A program made the position numbers and the translations under genes. A stretch of 64,000 bases of DNA from CAWBRT01 sp963832785. GTDB lineage: Bacteria > Acidobacteriota > Terriglobia > Terriglobales > Acidobacteriaceae. Position 1 is the stretch's first letter, and each line of letters opens with the position of its first letter. Below, one piece after another: positions 60,323-64,000 of the stretch. The notes beneath the pieces were generated by a model. It was not told where the DNA came from and ran no database searches. It was given only the letters and a program-made list of their open reading frames with translations. The stretch lies in the NCBI GenBank assembly GCA_963832785.1, contig CAWHVF010000004.1, positions 1-64,000 of the forward strand, given 5' to 3'.

Positions 60323-62321
60323 GATGGAAATCCCAGGTTCGGATGCGGTGCGTGTCGGAGTCTATGTCTGCCACTGCGGGACCAATATCGCGGGCACCGT
60401 GGACGTTAATGCGCTCACCGAGTATGCGGCCGGATTGCGGAACGTGGTCGTGGCGCGCGAGTACAAGTACATGTGCTCGGACCCGGGCCAGGCACTGGTC
60501 GAGAAGGACATTGCTGAGCACCATCTGAACCGGGTGGTGGTGGCCTCCTGTTCGCCGCTGCTCCATGAACCCACCTTCCGGCGTGCCATATTTCGCGCCG
60601 GAATCAATCCTTTCTTCCTGCAGATGGTGAACATTCGTGAGCACGTCTCCTGGGTTCACCTGGACAAGCAGAGCGCCACGGAAAAGACTCAAGACCTGGT
60701 GCGCGCCGCGGTGCGGCGGGTAGCGCTGCACAAGCCGCTGCAGAAGAGGCAGGTTTCCATCAATCCCAATGTCCTGGTCGTGGGCGGCGGAATTGCCGGA
60801 ATCCATGCCGCTTTGACCCTCGCCGAAGGCGGCAAGCAGGTTTACCTGGTCGAGCGCCAGCCGACCATCGGCGGCCACATGGCGATGTTCGACAAAACCT
60901 TCCCCACCCTTGACTGTGCCGCCTGCATCCTCACGCCGAAGATGACCAGCGTGGGCTCGCACCCCAATATCAAGCTGTGGACGTATGCGGAAGTCACGCA
61001 GGTGGACGGTTACGTCGGCAACTACAAAGTCACGGTCAAACACAAGCCGCGCTACATCATTGAAGAACTGTGCATCGGCTGCCAGGAGTGCATCACCGCC
61101 TGCCTGTACAAGGAAGGCAAATTTCCGGATGAATTCAACCTCGGGCTGAGCAAGCGCAAACCGGTTTACCTGCCGTTCCCCCAGGCCGTTCCGCAGAAAG
61201 TGGTGATCGATCCGGAGACCTGCATTGAATTCAAGTCGGGCAAGTGCAAGAAGACCTGCATAGAAGCCTGCGGCGAACGCCAGGCAATAGACCTGAAGCA
61301 AAAGGAGCGCTTTGAAGAGATCGAGGTTGGAACCATCATCCTGGCTACGGGATTCAAGACCTTCGATCCGGCCCACAGGTCGCGCTATGGCTATGGGCGC
61401 TACCCTAACGTCTATACCTCGCTGGAGGTCGAGCGGCTGATCAATGCCGCCGGTCCGACGGCCGGGGAGGTTGTCCTGCGTGACGGCCGGCGACCCGAGT
61501 CGGTAGGCATCATTCATTGTGTCGGCTCGCGCGATACCAACACCAATCGCTGGTGCTCCAAAGTCTGCTGCATGTACTCCCTCAAGCTGGCACACTTGAT
61601 CAAAGAACGCACCGGCGCCGAGGTCTTCAACTTTTACATCGACATGCGGACGCCCGGCAAAGGCTACGAAGAGTTCTATGACCGCCTGCTGGACGAGGGA
61701 GTGCATTTTATCCGCGGCCGCGTCGCCGACATCAGCGACTGGGCGGTGCATCCCTCCGAAGAAGGCAAGCTGGTGATCCGCGCCGAGGACACGCTGGCGG
61801 CATTCGTGCGCCGCGTGCCGGTTGACATGGTGGTTCTCTCCGTCGGGCTGGAACCCCAGCATGACGCGCAGGACGTCCGCCGACTGTTCAACATCAGTTG
61901 TGCCACCGAGGGCTGGTTCCTGGAGCGCCATCCCAAGCTCGCCCCGGTCAGCACCTTCACCGAAGGCGTGTACATTGCCGGCGCCTGCCAGGGTCCGAAG
62001 GACATTCCGGATTCCGTCGCTCAGGCCGGAGCCGCCGCCGCCGAAGCCATGGCGCTGATCGACTCCAAGTTTGTGGAACTTGAGCCTTACACCGCGTTCG
62101 TGATGGAAGAAGAGTGCTCGGGCTGCAAGAGCTGCGTCCCGCTCTGCCCCTATCACGCCATCTTGTTCGCCGAGGACAAGAAGAAGGCAAGCATTAACGA
62201 GGTGCTCTGCAAGGGTTGCGGCACCTGCGTGGCGGCTTGTCCGTCGGGAACCATTCAGCAGAATTTCTTCGAGGACCAGGAGATTTTCGAGGAGATCGAG
62301 GGGGTGCTGGCCTATGCCTAA
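60315..62321 (+). CDS. hdrA: Heterodisulfide reductase subunit A-like flavoprotein
   Basis: The protein has 668 residues. An N-terminal domain (VGVYVCHCGTNIAGTVDV) with Cys ligands precedes an FAD-binding Rossmann fold (VVGGGIAGIHAAL, near 155), a Cys cluster (TLDCAACILTPKM), an internal ferredoxin-like site (CIGCQECITAC) and two C-terminal 4Fe-4S motifs (CSGCKSCVPLCP, CKGCGTCVAACP). HdrA is the flavin bifurcation centre of the HdrABC-MvhADG complex. It is overlapped by hdrB before and mvhD after. Confidence 0.93.
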   Translation: MPEMEIPGSDAVRVGVYVCHCGTNIAGTVDVNALTEYAAGLRNVVVAREYKYMCSDPGQALVEKDIAEHHLNRVVVASCSPLLHEPTFRRAIFRAGINPFFLQMVNIREHVSWVHLDKQSATEKTQDLVRAAVRRVALHKPLQKRQVSINPNVLVVGGGIAGIHAALTLAEGGKQVYLVERQPTIGGHMAMFDKTFPTLDCAACILTPKMTSVGSHPNIKLWTYAEVTQVDGYVGNYKVTVKHKPRYIIEELCIGCQECITACLYKEGKFPDEFNLGLSKRKPVYLPFPQAVPQKVVIDPETCIEFKSGKCKKTCIEACGERQAIDLKQKERFEEIEVGTIILATGFKTFDPAHRSRYGYGRYPNVYTSLEVERLINAAGPTAGEVVLRDGRRPESVGIIHCVGSRDTNTNRWCSKVCCMYSLKLAHLIKERTGAEVFNFYIDMRTPGKGYEEFYDRLLDEGVHFIRGRVADISDWAVHPSEEGKLVIRAEDTLAAFVRRVPVDMVVLSVGLEPQHDAQDVRRLFNISCATEGWFLERHPKLAPVSTFTEGVYIAGACQGPKDIPDSVAQAGAAAAEAMALIDSKFVELEPYTAFVMEEECSGCKSCVPLCPYHAILFAEDKKKASINEVLCKGCGTCVAACPSGTIQQNFFEDQEIFEEIEGVLAYA

Positions 62322-63789
62322 ACACCAAAACGGCGGGAAAAAACCGTCCGGGCAGAATTTCGAACCGCGCATCGTCGCCTTTTTCTGCAACTGGTGCACA
62401 TACCTGGCCGCCGACCTGGCCGGCACCTCGCGCATGAAGTATGCACCTAACGTGCGCGTGGTGCGCGTGATGTGCTCGGGCCGGGTCGATCCGCAATTCG
62501 TGCTGAGCGCCTTTGCCCACGGCGCCGACGGAGTGCTGATCGGCGGCTGCCACCCGGGCGACTGCCACTACCAGGAGGGCAACTACAAGACGCTCCGCCG
62601 CTACCGTCTGCTGAAGCGCATGCTGCACGACATGGGAATCGAGGACGAGCGCTTCCGGCTGGAGTGGATCTCCGCCGCCGAGGGCGACCGCGTGCGCACG
62701 GTGATTAACGACATGGTGGAAAAGGTCCGTGCCTGCGGGCCCCTGAATCTCCGTCCGCAAGCAGGAGATCTTTGCCGCGGAGGTGACAGCCTGATGCCGG
62801 AAAAACCTAAAGTGGCGTTTTACTGGTGCGCATCCTGCGGCGGCTGCGAGGAAGCTGTGGTCGACCTGGCAGAGGGTGTGCTCGACGTCGTTGCCGCGGT
62901 GGACATCGTATTCTGGCCCGTGGCACTGGATTTCAAGCGCAAGGACGTGGAAGCCATGCCCCGCCAGTCCATCTGGGCCACGTTCCTGAACGGCGCCATC
63001 CGCAGCACCGAGCAGGAGGAGATGGCCCATCTGCTGCGGGAAAAGTCGCAGGTGATGATTGCCTTCGGCTCCTGTTCGCATTTGGGCGGAATTCCCGGCC
63101 TGGCGAACCTGTTTGAGCGGGAGAGCATTCTCGATGAGGTCTACCAGGCTTCCCCCAGCACCGTAAACGCGCAGAAAACGCGGCCGCAGCTCCATTACAA
63201 AGAAAACTCCCACGCCGTGGAGTTGCCCGGGCTTTACTCGACCGTGCGGGCTCTGGACCAGGTGGTCGACGTTGACTATTACATTCCCGGCTGCCCGCCA
63301 ACAGCCGGAATATTTCGCAGCGCACTTCAGACTCTGCTGGGCGGGCAATTGCCGGCCAAAGGAACGGTGCTGGCGCCCGACTGCGCGCTTTGCAGCGAGT
63401 GTCCAAGAAAGGATTCGAAGCCGGAAACGCTGGCGCTCACGGAGTTCAAGCGCCCGCCACAAGTGCTGATCGACGAAGAGAAATGTCTGCTGGCGCAGGG
63501 CGTGATCTGCATGGGCCCGGCGACTCGCGGCGGCTGCGAAGCCGTCTGCATACGCGGCAACATGCCATGCTCCGGCTGCTGCGGGCCCACCAGCCGGGTG
63601 CGGGACCAGGGCGCCAAGGCGCTGTGCTCGCTGGCGTCGCTGATCGACAGCAAGGATGAAGTTGAGATCGACCGCGTACTGCAGACCATTCCCGACCCGG
63701 TCGGCACCTTCTACCGTTATGGCCTGCCTTCATCTCTGTTAAGGCGGAAGCACTGCAAAGGCGTGCCGTTACAAGAAGCTTGCAAATGA
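62314..63789 (+). CDS. mvhDG: Fused MvhD-MvhG: hydrogenase electron-transfer and small subunit
   Basis: One 491-residue frame joins two usually separate proteins. Residues 1-155 are MvhD, with five Cys ligands at 25, 28, 54, 79 and 84 for the 2Fe-2S centre that links hydrogenase to HdrA. Residues 161-491 are MvhG, the [NiFe]-hydrogenase small subunit, with C172, C175 and C178 (CASCGGC) for the proximal cluster, further Cys near FGSCSHLGG, IPGCPPTAG and the distal CALCSECP and CSGCCGP. An ATG at 62794 with GGAGGTGA seven bases upstream could also begin MvhG alone. No stop separates the two parts. The frame overlaps hdrA by eight bases. Confidence 0.9.
   Translation: MPKHQNGGKKPSGQNFEPRIVAFFCNWCTYLAADLAGTSRMKYAPNVRVVRVMCSGRVDPQFVLSAFAHGADGVLIGGCHPGDCHYQEGNYKTLRRYRLLKRMLHDMGIEDERFRLEWISAAEGDRVRTVINDMVEKVRACGPLNLRPQAGDLCRGGDSLMPEKPKVAFYWCASCGGCEEAVVDLAEGVLDVVAAVDIVFWPVALDFKRKDVEAMPRQSIWATFLNGAIRSTEQEEMAHLLREKSQVMIAFGSCSHLGGIPGLANLFERESILDEVYQASPSTVNAQKTRPQLHYKENSHAVELPGLYSTVRALDQVVDVDYYIPGCPPTAGIFRSALQTLLGGQLPAKGTVLAPDCALCSECPRKDSKPETLALTEFKRPPQVLIDEEKCLLAQGVICMGPATRGGCEAVCIRGNMPCSGCCGPTSRVRDQGAKALCSLASLIDSKDEVEIDRVLQTIPDPVGTFYRYGLPSSLLRRKHCKGVPLQEACK
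62779..62796 (+). promoter_or_regulatory. Internal ribosome-binding site and ATG for MvhG
   Basis: GGAGGTGA (62779-62786) followed by CAGCCTG and ATG (62794) lies inside the mvhDG frame at the junction between the two domains. It is in frame with both. This could yield a separate MvhG in addition to, or in place of, the fusion. Confidence 0.6.
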
Positions 63790-63797
63790 GGTAGCTC

Positions 63798-64000
63798 ATG
63801 TCTAGCACACAAGCAGCAACCATAGAAAACGCCAAGGCCAGCGGCCAGTCGGCCCGGCGCATCACCATCGATCCCATCACCCGCCTGGAAGGACATGGCA
63901 AGATCGAAATCTTCCTGGACGACGCTGGCCAAGTGGAGCGCGCCTTTTTCCAGGTGCCCGAGCTGCGTGGCTTCGAAAAGTTCGTGCAGGGACGCCCGGC
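63798..64000 (+). CDS. mvhA: MvhA: [NiFe]-hydrogenase large subunit, group 3c-like (partial)
   Basis: About 67 N-terminal residues are visible before the window edge. They contain the L0-type motif RITIDPITRLEGHGKIEIF near residue 21, with the characteristic RLEGH of [NiFe]-hydrogenase large subunits. The N-terminal Ni-binding Cys pair would come later, so it is not seen. MvhA holds the H2-splitting site, and its pairing with MvhDG and HdrABC indicates hydrogen-dependent electron supply. The start at 63798 follows GAGGTAGCTC and the mvhDG stop by eight bases. Confidence 0.9.
   Translation, partial: MSSTQAATIENAKASGQSARRITIDPITRLEGHGKIEIFLDDAGQVERAFFQVPELRGFEKFVQGRP

Noticed and set aside
60210..62435. 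741-codon open frame antisense to hdrA
   Set aside because: It is a shadow of the GC-rich hdrA frame: the sense frame has full HdrA motifs while the antisense product is Leu/Arg/Asp-rich with no domain.
62194..63462. 422-codon open frame antisense to mvhDG
   Set aside because: It lies wholly opposite a gene with complete Cys motifs; no recognisable protein character.

Overview
The window looks like chromosomal DNA of a GC-rich, Gram-negative soil bacterium, most likely an acidobacterium. That is inferred from protein style: a winged-helix/TPR regulator, small Cys-pair proteins, and a Pal-type lipoprotein with a Pro-rich linker and an Ig-like domain. No rRNA or marker gene is present to prove it.

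Positions 1 to about 12,312 are the end of an integrative conjugative element. On the minus strand lies a Trb/VirB-type type IV secretion operon (virB2-virB3-virB4-virB9-virB10-virB5-virB6, running off the left edge). It is followed by a ParB-like protein, an ArdC-like antirestriction protein, a HigBA-type toxin-antitoxin pair, an excisionase-like protein and a tyrosine integrase that ends 76 bp from the 3' end of tRNA-Val(GAC). virB4, virB9 and virB10 are all broken by frameshifts. The virB2 and xis-int operons each carry a related ~55 bp element at the same distance upstream.

Positions 12.7-19.1 kb hold an amino-acid permease and a branched-chain amino-acid-type ABC importer (livKHMGF, minus strand; livH has one frameshift). 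Positions 19.6-29.9 kb hold a GNAT protein and a plus-strand catabolic cluster: ROK regulator, beta-hydroxyacid dehydrogenase, SsuABC/TauABC-like importer, sugar-nucleotide-type epimerase, LarA-like nickel racemase and a long TIM-family isomerase. A 194 bp inverted-repeat element separates the last two. The substrate is unknown and the gene combination is unusual.

Positions 30.0-38.3 kb hold PLP enzymes (DcyD, a class V aminotransferase, TrpB2), a PPOx flavoprotein and a CoA-transferase A/B - MaoC - SDR - GntR operon. Positions 38.4-43.9 kb hold a tandem repeat, a Pal lipoprotein, a truncated LysR gene and a CaiB-type CoA transferase / thiolase-like / DUF35 trio.

Positions 44.1-52.0 kb are a minus-strand unit of amidohydrolase, DUF3311 protein, Na+/solute symporter, MmsA-type dehydrogenase and class III aminotransferase. 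A divergent HutC-type GntR gene is separated from it by a palindrome matching that family's operator core. The set fits uptake and breakdown of an N-acylated or amino-acid-like compound through a semialdehyde to an acyl-CoA.

Positions 52.1-57.6 kb carry phosphoketolase and acetate kinase, which together convert sugar phosphates to acetate plus ATP, and a large winged-helix/TPR regulator. Positions 58.0-64.0 kb carry a Cys-rich protein, an OsmC protein and then hdrC-hdrB-hdrA-mvhD/mvhG-mvhA. These encode a heterodisulfide-reductase / group 3c [NiFe]-hydrogenase complex of the electron-bifurcating type. mvhD and mvhG are one open frame with an internal ribosome-binding site.
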